This document shows, piece by piece, positions 55,962-63,003 of a stretch of 64,000 nt of DNA. The translations under genes were made by a program, and so were the position numbers. Under the pieces are notes generated by a model. The model had not been told where the DNA came from, searched no databases, and saw nothing but the letters and a program-made list of their open reading frames with translations. The stretch covers positions 62,001 through 126,000 of the forward strand of contig JFLW01000086.1 of NCBI GenBank assembly GCA_000635495.1. Direction: 5' to 3'. The DNA comes from Prochlorococcus sp. scB243_495K23 (lineage in GTDB: Bacteria > Cyanobacteriota > Cyanobacteriia > PCC-6307 > Cyanobiaceae). Numbering within the stretch: position 1 is the stretch's first letter; each line of letters starts with the position of its first letter.

Positions 55962-56156
55962 TTATTTTTTCTCTCTTAATTCTGGGAAGCAATTTGCAAT
56001 ATGAATTAATTCATAAACCTCTTTGCTATCGTATTTTTTATGAGGGATTCCACTTCCCACCTCTATGCCTCTCTCTTTCATCTTCTTTAATATCAGTTCT
56101 TGTCTTTGCATACTTGACAAAGACTTAAATCTTTTAGTTCGTTCTTCTTTATTCAC
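55962..56156 (-). CDS. Small charged hypothetical protein of 64 residues
   Basis: The product is Lys/Glu/Arg-rich and helical at its start (MNKEERTKRFKSLSSMQRQE), followed by a loop (GSGIPHKKYDSKEVYELIHI). No membrane segment. Function unknown. Confidence 0.65.
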   Translation of the reverse strand: MNKEERTKRFKSLSSMQRQELILKKMKERGIEVGSGIPHKKYDSKEVYELIHIANCFPELREKK

Positions 56157-56199
56157 TAGATTTTAATTCAGTTAAACTTTATTGTTAAGGTTATATCGA

Positions 56200-56322
56200 T
56201 TAGCGATTCATTAAATAAGTAAGAAAGCCAGTAAATGTAAGTAATTTAAATCCAATAAAGAAAGGCAAATATTTTTTGACCTTTTTGCCAACCGGCATTA
56301 ATTTGTTTAATGAATTGATCAT
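56200..56322 (-). CDS. Small basic membrane protein of 40 residues
   Basis: The frame encodes a basic start (INSLNKLMPVGKKVKKYLP) followed by a hydrophobic end (FFIGFKLLTFTGFLTYL). Single-span topology. Function unknown. Confidence 0.5.
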   Translation of the reverse strand: MINSLNKLMPVGKKVKKYLPFFIGFKLLTFTGFLTYLMNR

Positions 56323-56442
56323 GACTTACATTAAAATTCTAATTTTTACAAATATCCTAACGAATTTTTTTTAGAATTATTCCATTTGATTTGTACATTT
56401 TTAATAGTAGATCTAAAATAGAAGGGTTATGTCCCTTTTTTT

Positions 56443-56829
56443 ATGAATGATAAAGAAACAATAATTTCATTATTAAATGAGTTTGCCAATCCAAAAAAAA
56501 TGGCCTCTTTTTTTCTTGACAATGCGACTCCAGATTTTTTATTCATAAGACCGAGTGGTAATCCTATAGATGCAAAAGAGTTCGAACAAATGATTACTGA
56601 TGAAATTATTCAAGAAAAGGCAGAAATAACTAAAATTCACCGATTCGAATTTTTAAGCGAAAATATAGTAATGTGCATTTTTACACTAGGTTCAAAATTT
56701 ACTTATAAAGGAACACCTAATGATGACTTACCAACAGTTACGTCAATTTTTAAAAAAGTAAATAATTTTTGGAAAATTCACTGGATGCAAAGATCTACAG
56801 GAAATTCGGATTTATCTTTATGGGATTAG
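56443..56829 (+). CDS. NTF2-like/DUF3804-type protein
   Basis: The 128-residue product has the length and pattern of a small NTF2-like alpha+beta cone protein: an N-terminal helix (KETIISLLNEFANPKKMASF), the segment FLFIRPSGNPIDAKEFEQM, and later strands (IVMCIFTLGSKF, FWKIHWMQRSTGNSDLS). A cyanobacterial DUF3804 assignment is likely but from memory. It overlaps the next tiny gene by 10 bases. Confidence 0.72.
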   Translation: MNDKETIISLLNEFANPKKMASFFLDNATPDFLFIRPSGNPIDAKEFEQMITDEIIQEKAEITKIHRFEFLSENIVMCIFTLGSKFTYKGTPNDDLPTVTSIFKKVNNFWKIHWMQRSTGNSDLSLWD

Positions 56830-56909
56830 CAAAGTTAATAGCACTTTTAATGGTGCTACTACTTGTAGGAAGTTCTTTTGTTGGTTTAATTTTGTATTTT
56901 ATAAAATAA
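56820..56909 (+). CDS. Tiny hydrophobic protein of 29 residues
   Basis: The ATG lies within the last codons of the NTF2-like gene. The product is essentially a single membrane span (GLAKLIALLMVLLLVGSSF, then VGLILYFIK). Size and composition are like small photosynthetic complex subunits, but none is identified. Overlap implies translational coupling. Confidence 0.5.
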   Translation: MGLAKLIALLMVLLLVGSSFVGLILYFIK

Positions 56910-56987
56910 GTAGATCAAATAAATAATACCCAGTAATTATTTCTTTTTAGAAAATAATTGCTTCTTTTATGCTGAGTAATTTGATTT

Positions 56988-57062
56988 TCAGGTAAAAATA
57001 AAAACTTTAGACAGACTAACGCCTATATCTAAAGCCAATAAAGCAATTAGTAACTTACTCAT
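56988..57062 (-). CDS. Possible 24-residue membrane peptide, coupled to an 18-codon frame
   Basis: The frame encodes a single hydrophobic stretch (MSKLLIALLALDIGVSLSKV). Its ATG overlaps by 4 bases (ATGA) the stop of an 18-codon frame at 57059-57115 (product begins MQPISEELYKK). Both are very short, so coding status is uncertain. The overlap pattern is the same as in the tiny-gene chain at 59.6-59.9 kb. Confidence 0.3.
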   Translation of the reverse strand: MSKLLIALLALDIGVSLSKVFIFT

Positions 57063-57363
57063 TTTTTAGAACTCTCAACTATTTTTTTGTAAAGTTCCTC
57101 AGAAATAGGTTGCATAACCTTTTAAAAATCTAATTACAAATTAATAATTTTAAAATTAATTTCTCGTTACTAAATATACGAATATATGAATTTTTAAATA
57201 GGCAAAAAATATATTCAATATAAGTTCTTCTTATAAAGTATAAATAAATACTTAATCCAAAAACGTCAATAAATGTCCAAACTTTTTTAAAATAAATTAA
57301 AAATCCTATTTTAAGTAAATAGATCCTCTATAAGTAAGCTTTATAATCTTTTCTTCTTGTTTT

Positions 57364-57510
57364 CTACAATAGACGAATGACTTTCCATTGAAATACATGT
57401 TTACCATGATGCAGCTCCTAAACTTGCTCAAGTCCCCGTCCTATGGCTTGAGTCGTACTGCGGTCTATCAGATGGTAGATCGGACGATTTTGTAGTATTC
57501 ACTACAATCT
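57364..57510 (+). ncRNA. Candidate structured RNA with three consecutive hairpins
   Basis: A TATAAT box lies at 57352-57357. Downstream are hairpin A CTCAAG/CTTGAG (57427-57432/57447-57452), hairpin B CGGTCTATC-AGAT-GGTAGATCG (57461-57482, nine pairs of which two are G-U, with a 4-base loop), and hairpin C TTGTAGT-ATTC-ACTACAA (57490-57507). The G-U pairs would be A-C mismatches in the opposite strand, which argues for a + strand RNA. GC content is clearly above the flanks. No coding frame fits. Confidence 0.55.
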
Positions 57511-57543
57511 ATTTATAAAGTATTTATACTTAGATGTCAACAA

Positions 57544-57690
57544 TTAATAGAAACTAAACTTAAATTTAAAAGTAGATTCGGCTCTCATAAACTCCCGAAC
57601 AAGAATAAAGAACATATAACTACGAGTAACTCCCATAAAAACTGAAACAAATGCTAGAACTACACAAATGGGGCAATGTTGGAATCCCAT
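57544..57690 (-). CDS. Small membrane protein of 48 residues
   Basis: The frame encodes a short Cys-containing start (MGFQHCPICVVLAFVSVFMG), a hydrophobic continuation (VTRSYMFFILVREF) and a basic/aromatic end. CPIC is a redox- or metal-type CxxC pair. It overlaps the upstream small gene by one base (TAATG), so it is translated with it. Function unknown. Confidence 0.55.
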   Translation of the reverse strand: MGFQHCPICVVLAFVSVFMGVTRSYMFFILVREFMRAESTFKFKFSFY

Positions 57691-57806
57691 TATTTATTTT
57701 CCAATATAAATTTCAATTCAGCCTCTGCATTAAGAATATCTATTCTTCTCTTGAGCAGTTTAAAAAATTTAATTATTTTTTTCAAAATTAAACCCTCTTT
57801 AGGCAT
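57690..57806 (-). CDS. Small basic helical protein of 38 residues
   Basis: The product (MPKEGLILKKIIKFFKLLKR, then RIDILNAEAELKFIL) is an amphipathic basic helix followed by a more acidic one. Its stop overlaps the start of the CxxC membrane protein gene by one base. Function unknown. Confidence 0.5.
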   Translation of the reverse strand: MPKEGLILKKIIKFFKLLKRRIDILNAEAELKFILENK

Positions 57807-58198
57807 CAATAATAATATTATTTAAAAATGAATATATCAATGAGCAAAAATACTGAAGCCATTGATATAAAAAAAGTTTCGTAGCAAATTTATACAATAA
57901 ACAACACCAACATATGCTCAGATACTCTTGCTCAATTAGCTTATTCAGAGTCAAATATTAAATTGGTGATCTAATTACCTTGCAATGCTATTTTTCTTTT
58001 TCTAAAAAAATAGAGAGGACTAAAGTTCAATACTCCACGTGGATTTAGTCCGTTGCCTAAAGCCTGAGAGTGCAAATTTTTCTTAACTAATATGCAAGTA
58101 TGCTTTATGAGGTAAATATCTTGATTGCGTAATAAATTTATTATGTATATTGCTATTACAAAATTGATGAGTTTATTTAAATTAGTTACTAAATCCTC
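57807..58198. other. Intergenic region containing a candidate RNA hairpin
   Basis: No gene is visible in these 392 bases apart from the doubtful 23-codon frame at 58143-58214. The hairpin at 58017-58051, with its 3' flank, is annotated separately. Confidence 0.5.
58017..58096 (+). ncRNA. Candidate small RNA with long hairpin
   Basis: GGACTAAA (58017-58024) pairs perfectly with TTTAGTCC (58044-58051), enclosing a palindromic TCCACGTGGA. It is followed by TTGC...GCAAATTTTTC, which could act as a weak terminator. No coding frame covers the block. Strand assignment rests only on the T-run at the right end. Confidence 0.42.
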
Positions 58199-58318
58199 GT
58201 GGAGAAAGCTTTAGTAAATTTCTTTTATTGGTTACTGATAAGATCAGCCGAATCTCATTATGGAGAATCATTTGTATCTGTAGAAATTCCATCTAATTCA
58301 ATCAAAAGTTTTTATTGA
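58199..58318 (+). CDS. Small MEK...YW...SAES protein, paralogue of the gene at 63.0 kb
   Basis: A GTG start gives the 39-residue product (MEKALVNFFYWLLIRSAESH, then YGESFVSVEIP). It aligns with the 35-residue product encoded at 63004-63111 over the first 25 residues: MEK, NF-YW, SAES and YG-S are the same. The conservation between copies supports both as genes. It is predicted to be an amphipathic membrane-surface helix. Function unknown. Confidence 0.7.
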   Translation: MEKALVNFFYWLLIRSAESHYGESFVSVEIPSNSIKSFY

Positions 58319-58463
58319 TTTTATAAAGTTTTAAATACTTAAATTCATAGCTTTCTGAAAATTTAATAACTAATTTGAGTTAAGTTGGTTAATTATCTCT
58401 ATTGCAAATAAAAGTAAGGTTGTTAATCTTGCACTTAAAGAAGAAACTTAATTTCTTAAACTG

Positions 58464-58673
58464 ATGCAATTTGATCATTTAAATTTCAATGAAGACGATG
58501 GCCTCATGTCCATAGAAGATTTAAGGGCTTTACGTCTTCGAAAAAAGAAAATTGAAAGTGATAAGAAAGCTAGAAAGTATATCCTGGATATAAATCAAAG
58601 ATATAGAAAAATGAGTACCCGCAAAAGTAATAACTTTTTAAGGAAAATGAACCCTTTTAAAAAGGCCGCATAA
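58464..58673 (+). CDS. Small highly basic protein of 69 residues
   Basis: The product has an acidic start (MQFDHLNFNEDDGLMSIEDL) and a strongly basic remainder (RALRLRKKKIESDKKARKYI, then RKSNNFLRKMNPFKKAA). It could bind nucleic acid or membrane lipids. A terminator hairpin lies 87 bases downstream. Confidence 0.68.
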   Translation: MQFDHLNFNEDDGLMSIEDLRALRLRKKKIESDKKARKYILDINQRYRKMSTRKSNNFLRKMNPFKKAA

Positions 58674-58758
58674 ATTGTTAATCTTGATTTTGTTAATTTG
58701 TTTAACTTTGCAACTTTCAGAGTAAGATTTTAATGGTTTTCTTTGGAAGAGTTTCACC

Positions 58759-58787
58759 AAGAGGGGTCAATTTTTGGCCCCTTCTTT
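58759..58787 (+). terminator. Rho-independent terminator
   Basis: AGAGGGGTCAA and TTGGCCCCTTCT form a stem with one T-G wobble around a short T-rich loop, followed by TTT. It probably ends the transcript of the basic-protein gene. The 87-base spacing leaves room for an additional small RNA. Confidence 0.7.
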
Positions 58788-58997
58788 GCGGAGATATTTT
58801 TTAATTTAAACTAGTTATAAAATTAAAGTAATACTTTCCTAGAAGGCGAAAGTGATATAAATCTTTTGTTTAAAGTTTTTATTACCACTTAATGAAAACT
58901 CTATATCTTCAACTAAATCCTATTATTAAAAAAACAAAAGTTTTAGTTTATGGACCATTTCCCATAATTTATTGAAATTTTTCATTTGCGATTTTTA

Positions 58998-59201
58998 ATG
59001 GCTTCACCTACAAGTTGGGAATTCTACAAAGAAATTGAAACTAAAACTCTATGGGTCAATATTTGTACCCAAAATTTAGAAGGATTAGCTATTTCGATCA
59101 ATAAATGGTGGAAGACAAGATATCCAGCATACAAAATCAGAATAGTTTCTAAAAAAGAATTTGAGCTAGTAAAAATACAAGCTGAGAAAAAGGAGCAATA
59201 A
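58998..59201 (+). CDS. Small soluble hypothetical protein of 67 residues
   Basis: The ATG at 58998 (MASPTSWEFYKEIETKTLWV) was preferred over a TTG four codons upstream. The product has Trp-rich segments (NKWWKTRYPAYKIRIVSK) and a Lys/Glu end. It may be a small alpha/beta protein. No family recognised. Confidence 0.66.
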   Translation: MASPTSWEFYKEIETKTLWVNICTQNLEGLAISINKWWKTRYPAYKIRIVSKKEFELVKIQAEKKEQ

Positions 59202-59277
59202 AATTATTCTTTGGTAAATATTGATGCTGAATATTTAATTTTTGCAGCTATTATAAGACCAATAAATTAAAGAACAA

Positions 59278-59433
59278 ATGAACTCTGCATTTGCAAAAGT
59301 ATCAAATTTGAAAGTTAACAGTGCTTCTAAAATAGCTATTACTCTCGCATCATCAACTTTCTTTTTGTATGCCTTGGGTCAAGCACCAATTTTTAAAAAT
59401 ATTCTTGCAGGTGCCTTCTCTTGCTCTGGCTAA
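59278..59433 (+). CDS. Small protein of 51 residues with one hydrophobic segment
   Basis: The product (MNSAFAKVSNLKVNSASKIA, then ITLASSTFFLYALG) has a polar N-terminal part, one hydrophobic segment and a small Cys-containing end (GAFSCSG). A clear terminator follows 69 bases after the stop. Function unknown. Confidence 0.6.
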   Translation: MNSAFAKVSNLKVNSASKIAITLASSTFFLYALGQAPIFKNILAGAFSCSG

Positions 59434-59502
59434 ATAAAATACTGTTTTTTTAGAGAAGCTAAAAAGCTTAAGTAGACTATGATTGACAGTCGATCTAAAC
59501 TT

Positions 59503-59526
59503 AGAGGGATAAATCCCTCTTTTTTA
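59503..59526 (+). terminator. Rho-independent terminator
   Basis: AGAGGGA-TAAA-TCCCTCT is a perfect 7-base stem with a 4-base loop, followed by six T. It ends transcripts from the 59278 gene and separates it from the chain of tiny membrane-protein genes downstream. Confidence 0.88.
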
Positions 59527-59585
59527 ATGTTTAATAGATTTATTGCTGAAAAGATAATGACTCTTCTTATTTCTCTTTGCGGCTG

Positions 59586-59702
59586 ATGAATATTTCCCCG
59601 CACCTATTAATTGATACTGTGATATTAAGCACTGCCCTTACAATAACTTTGGTATTAAGAGCAAAAGGTAATGCTGCTAGAAAAGAAAAAGAAAATAAAT
59701 GA
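59586..59702 (+). CDS. Tiny membrane protein 1 of a coupled chain, 38 residues
   Basis: The product (MNISPHLLIDTVILSTALTI, then TLVLRAKGNAARKEKENK) has one hydrophobic segment and a basic tail. Its start overlaps by one base (TGATG) the stop of a 19-codon frame beginning at 59527. Its stop overlaps by 4 bases (ATGA) the start of the next gene. Function unknown. Confidence 0.66.
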   Translation: MNISPHLLIDTVILSTALTITLVLRAKGNAARKEKENK

Positions 59703-59839
59703 TTACTAAAGAAGAAGAAAAAGAATTTAAAAAACCTAAATTATATAGATTCTGGAACTTTCTTATTTATGGAAGTTCCATAGCTATTGGAGTTTTTTTA
59801 GTTTATTTATATTCCGCTTATGTCTTTATAAATAAATGA
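59699..59839 (+). CDS. Tiny membrane protein 2 of a coupled chain, 46 residues
   Basis: The product (MITKEEEKEFKKPKLYRFWN) starts charged, then has a membrane segment (FLIYGSSIAIGVFLVYLYSA). Its stop overlaps the start of the third gene by 4 bases (ATGA). The N-terminal polar and C-terminal hydrophobic order is opposite to the first protein of the chain. Function unknown. Confidence 0.68.
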   Translation: MITKEEEKEFKKPKLYRFWNFLIYGSSIAIGVFLVYLYSAYVFINK

Positions 59840-59931
59840 CTTACATCTACGGCATAGCGATTTCTTATGGGGTTGTAAGTCTTTTATTGCTTGGTGGGTT
59901 TGCATACTTTACTTTTAAAATGAGACGCTAA
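59836..59931 (+). CDS. Tiny membrane protein 3 of a coupled chain, 31 residues
   Basis: The product (MTYIYGIAISYGVVSLLLLG, then GFAYFTFKMRR) is one membrane span with a basic end. It is the last clear member of the overlapping chain. Its size is like PetN/PsbT-type subunits, but the sequence matches none I recognise. Confidence 0.66.
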   Translation: MTYIYGIAISYGVVSLLLLGGFAYFTFKMRR

Positions 59932-59959
59932 TTTTTATATCTTTTCCAATAAAGATTAA

Positions 59960-60061
59960 TTAGATAAATTTTTTGATTTTTGTAGAGAATATCGACAAAA
60001 AATTCCACATCAAAAGATTGTTGAGATTTTAAGAGAATATGCAGATAGATTAGATGAATGA
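59960..60061 (+). pseudogene. Open frame of 33 codons without a start codon
   Basis: The frame encodes DKFFDFCREYRQKIPHQKIV followed by EILREYADRLDE, which reads like a genuine small helical protein. However, it is preceded by TTA and an in-frame stop, with no ATG, GTG or TTG available. It may have lost its start codon, or a sequencing difference may hide it. Confidence 0.4.
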
Positions 60062-60297
60062 TAGATACTAGCAGACATAAGAAGGTATTAAAAGAATAAA
60101 ATTTCTAGCAAAATTTATACAAATTTTTATAAAGTTGGAATAAATTTTTTGAAGATATTTTCCTTTCAATTATTTATAATTTGAGATTTTTTTTGATCCT
60201 TAATCCGTACAATTTTGTTCCTCTTACCGCACACATAAAACTTGAAATTTACTATTCAAATGAATTAGAACATAGTTGTAGTAAAGGGGTAAGTCTT

Positions 60298-60450
60298 ATG
60301 GCACTAAATGACACATTTACTATCCAAGAAATTAATTTGGATAAAAAAGACCTTTCATTTGATAATAAGCTCAAAAAAATTGAAGCTTATTGGAATAATG
60401 AATGTACAGAACATCCGAGTAACAATCATTGCAAGATTTTTTGTGATTAA
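60298..60450 (+). CDS. Small C-x8-C-x3-C protein of 50 residues
   Basis: The ATG at 60298 follows an AAGGGG sequence and was chosen over the longer TTG-initiated frame at 60181. The product ends ECTEHPSNNHCKIFCD, with Cys spaced C-x8-C-x3-C. The same ending pattern occurs in the product encoded at 60654. The N-terminal part (MALNDTFTIQEINLDKKD) is polar. Function unknown. Confidence 0.68.
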   Translation: MALNDTFTIQEINLDKKDLSFDNKLKKIEAYWNNECTEHPSNNHCKIFCD

Positions 60451-60460
60451 AAACTTTAAC

Positions 60461-60536
60461 TTTTAGGTATTCTTACGCTTGATTTTTACATAATACCCGT
60501 ACTAAAGAATAATCAGAAAGAAAGGAGGCCAAGCAA
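60461..60536 (+). promoter_or_regulatory. Duplicated promoter-like block, copy 1
   Basis: The block begins TTTTAGGTATT, then CTTGATT (a -35-like element) and TACTAAA about 15 bases later, ending in an AAAGAAAGGAGG ribosome-binding site. It aligns without gaps over about 50 bases to the block at 63807-63876. Both precede small genes by similar distances, so this is probably a shared promoter or operator module. Confidence 0.6.
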
Positions 60537-60638
60537 ATGACTAATTTAGGTATAGAAATTTTATTTTGGACAATTTTAATTTCTTATCTGGGATTAAGGT
60601 TTTCTCAAACTTGGAATGGATTCAAAAAACAGTATTAA
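60537..60638 (+). CDS. Tiny membrane protein of 33 residues
   Basis: The product (MTNLGIEILFWTILISYLGL, then RFSQTWNGFKKQY) is one membrane span with a basic/aromatic tail. A strong AAGGAGG ribosome-binding site precedes it. It is 15 bases upstream of the Cys-protein gene at 60654, so the two form an operon driven by the duplicated promoter block. Confidence 0.66.
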   Translation: MTNLGIEILFWTILISYLGLRFSQTWNGFKKQY

Positions 60639-60653
60639 TTAGGAGAATAGAAA

Positions 60654-60800
60654 ATGAAACTACAAACTCAGTTCACGGTTCCAAACAAAAAATTAAAAGA
60701 TCTTGATTATGTTAAAAAAGTAGATTTTTTAGAAGAAATTTTAAATAAAGAATGTATAGATTATCCAAATCAAGAAGATTGCCTGGTTTGTTGCAATTAA
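60654..60800 (+). CDS. Small C-x8-C-x3-C protein of 48 residues
   Basis: The product ends KECIDYPNQEDCLVCCN, spaced C-x8-C-x3-C with one extra Cys, like the protein encoded at 60298. A ribosome-binding AGGAGA lies upstream. The N-terminal half is polar and helical (LKDLDYVKKVDFLEEILN). Function unknown. Confidence 0.7.
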   Translation: MKLQTQFTVPNKKLKDLDYVKKVDFLEEILNKECIDYPNQEDCLVCCN

Positions 60801-60879
60801 AAAAAATTAAATAGCTGTTTTTTAAAAGTAAATAAATTTTTATTAGTATTTATAAATTTTCTAAAAGGGAGTTAGCACT

Positions 60880-61398
60880 ATGGAATTAAGATTCTACCCA
60901 ATAAATATTTTTAGAGAGACTCCAAAAGTCACATTCTTCGATGCAGGCATAAATAGTTCTAATGGTTCTGATGTTGTGATCCATTCTGGAGAAGCTATAT
61001 CTCCTCCAGATGATTTAAAAGATGAGCAATATTACGTTCACAATCATCAAATTGACCACAATTTAGTTATCACTGGAGAAAGGACATTTGTTTTAATAAA
61101 TCCTTCCTGGGATGAACCTCATCATGTGATTTATTTAAATAGATCTATGGGAGCATTAGAAATTCCTGTAGGAACTTATCACAGATCTATCTCAGGGAAA
61201 GAAGGTAGTATTGTTTTAAACCAACCCAAAAGAGATAAATTTTTTGATCCTTCTAAAGAATTTACCCCTCAAAAGTTAGACAAAATTAATTTAATTAAGG
61301 CAAGAAAAAGTCCGCCTGTTTATTGGATTTACGAAAATAACAAAATCAAAAGAGTCTATTTTAATCCTCTAGAAAGAAAAGTTAAAACTCTTGTTTGA
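60880..61398 (+). CDS. Cupin-like protein
   Basis: The 172-residue product has a beta-rich pattern with HNHQIDHNLVITGERTFVLI and GALEIPVGTYHRSISGKEGS. The His-rich HNHQIDH followed by a late GTYHRS is consistent with a cupin metal site, although the standard motif is imperfect. The C-terminus ends in the charged YENNKIKRVYFNPLERK. It precedes the LOG gene by one base and is probably co-transcribed with it. Confidence 0.72.
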   Translation: MELRFYPINIFRETPKVTFFDAGINSSNGSDVVIHSGEAISPPDDLKDEQYYVHNHQIDHNLVITGERTFVLINPSWDEPHHVIYLNRSMGALEIPVGTYHRSISGKEGSIVLNQPKRDKFFDPSKEFTPQKLDKINLIKARKSPPVYWIYENNKIKRVYFNPLERKVKTLV

Positions 61399-61399
61399 A

Positions 61400-62254
61400 A
61401 TGAAAAAACATATATCCCCTAGTAATAATTTAAAAAACCTGAATTTAATTATTAATTCTGATACTTATAAATTGGCTCACGAAGATATTGGTTTACTTAG
61501 CCGAGATGAAATGCGTGGAGTTAGAATGCTTCTTGAAATTACTAAACCAGATTTAATCCTTGAAGAAAATAAAATTCTTTCAACAATAATTATTTTTGGA
61601 GGCGCAAGCATTACAGAAGAATCAAATATAAAAAAGAGACTTAAAAATATAGAAGAGTTAATTAAAAAAAATCCTAAATCGATACTTTTAAAACGTAATT
61701 TAAATAGATTAGAAAATTTGCTTCTTATGAGTCATTACTATCAATCCGCAAGGGAGTTTTCTAAACTTGCTTCAATTAGTAATCAAAATAAAAACTGTAA
61801 TTCTCATGTGATTGTGACAGGTGGGGGACCAGGAATAATGGAAGCTGCTAATAGAGGTGCATTTGAAGCAAATTGTAAATCTATAGGGTTAAATATCAGT
61901 CTGCCTAATGAACAAATCCCAAATGCTTTTATAACTCCAGGTCTTTGCTTTAAGTTTAATTATTTTGCATTAAGAAAGATCCATTTTGTCATGCGATCAG
62001 TAGCTGCTGTATTTTTTCCTGGAGGTTTTGGAACACTAGATGAATTATTTGAACTATTGACACTTTGTCAAACAGGAATGAAAACTAAAATCCCAATCAT
62101 ACTTTTTGGTAGAGATTATTGGAATAAGATAATTAACTTCGAATATCTAGCTGATCTTGGATTAATTTCAGATGAAAACTTAAATCTTTTCCAATATGCA
62201 GATACCGCACCAGAAGCATGGGAAATTATCAAATCATCAAAAATCTCAGCTTAA
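61400..62254 (+). CDS. LOG-family protein (cytokinin riboside monophosphate phosphoribohydrolase-like)
   Basis: The 284-residue product has the LOG/lysine-decarboxylase-like signatures IVTGGGPGIMEAANRGA and FFPGGFGTLDELFELLTLCQTG (PGGxGTxxE). The N-terminal ~90 residues are an extension beyond the minimal LOG core. LOG proteins cleave nucleoside monophosphates such as cytokinin ribotides, and bacterial members are broader nucleotide hydrolases. The ATG at 61400 lies just after the cupin gene's stop. A TTG at 61391 is an alternative. Confidence 0.86.
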   Translation: MKKHISPSNNLKNLNLIINSDTYKLAHEDIGLLSRDEMRGVRMLLEITKPDLILEENKILSTIIIFGGASITEESNIKKRLKNIEELIKKNPKSILLKRNLNRLENLLLMSHYYQSAREFSKLASISNQNKNCNSHVIVTGGGPGIMEAANRGAFEANCKSIGLNISLPNEQIPNAFITPGLCFKFNYFALRKIHFVMRSVAAVFFPGGFGTLDELFELLTLCQTGMKTKIPIILFGRDYWNKIINFEYLADLGLISDENLNLFQYADTAPEAWEIIKSSKISA

Positions 62255-62282
62255 AGGTAAGCTAATTATTTTTAAATAACTT

Positions 62283-62600
62283 TTAATTACTTAATTTATA
62301 ATTTGTTTTAACAGTTTTTATTATTGAATCTTGTGGTTCTTCACTTGGGAAACAATTAATAATCCTATATTTGCCTCCTTTTTTATCAGTCTCAACAACT
62401 GTAAATTCAACGTATTTACCAATTTCATCTCTTAAATCCTTAACTTCAGTATTAATTATCTCTTCTTTATCATTTTCGATAATACGAGATTTACCTCCGC
62501 AACTTAACAAAGCGTTCCCCTTAGTGAGAAAAAAATCTTTGTCATTACTGCAAGAAGATAAGAAAGATAAAGAGACTATTATTAGTATAAAATTTTTCAT
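62283..62600 (-). CDS. Small lipoprotein
   Basis: The product (105 residues from the ATG at 62600) has a lipoprotein signal (MKNFILIIVSLSFLSSC) with lipobox LSSC, then a mature beta-rich part (KGNALLSCGGKSRIIENDKE, YVEFTVVETDKKGGKYRIIN). It is probably attached to a membrane facing the periplasm. An extra two-residue start at 62606 is possible. Function unknown. Confidence 0.74.
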   Translation of the reverse strand: MKNFILIIVSLSFLSSCSNDKDFFLTKGNALLSCGGKSRIIENDKEEIINTEVKDLRDEIGKYVEFTVVETDKKGGKYRIINCFPSEEPQDSIIKTVKTNYKLSN

Positions 62601-62659
62601 AATCAACTTTTTTGTACTTAACTACATTATCAATACGGAATAAATGATAGAAGAAATAA

Positions 62660-62779
62660 TTAGTTAAAAGTATTAGATATTTTATTTTTCATATTTTCAA
62701 TTTTATTGATTAATTCATCTAACCATTCTGTATTATTTTGCTCTTGTCTTTTATGGCTTTGACTTTTTTGAGTACTCAT
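62660..62779 (-). CDS. Small NNTxWLDxLIN protein, 39 residues
   Basis: The product starts MSTQKSQSHKRQEQ and continues NNTEWLDELINKIENMKNK. The block NNT-WLD-LIN is repeated in the product encoded at 63582-63689, which also starts MST. Conservation between the two copies supports coding. Helical and charged; function unknown. Confidence 0.66.
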   Translation of the reverse strand: MSTQKSQSHKRQEQNNTEWLDELINKIENMKNKISNTFN

Positions 62780-63003
62780 AAATTTCTTATATTTAGATTA
62801 TCCATTTAATATATCTTTTGAAATTACAGGAATCAATAAGCAATATTACCAAATCGGTTGATAAGACAAGCTTTAGTAGCATTTCATACAAACCTAACCA
62901 ACACAAATTAACTAAGAAAATCTAAATCTCTTCAGTTAAGTATTTTCTACGATGTTTTTATTTTAAATTCTGATTTGAATAAGGAAAGGGTATAGATATT
63001 CCT

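Noticed and set aside
58731..58804. Possible 23-codon gene (product begins MVFFGRVSPRG)
   Set aside because: The frame is largely made of the terminator hairpin at 58759-58787 and has no ribosome-binding site.
60181..60297. Upstream extension of the 60298 gene from a TTG
   Set aside because: The extension adds 39 residues without conservation, and an ATG with an AAGGGG ribosome-binding sequence lies at 60298.
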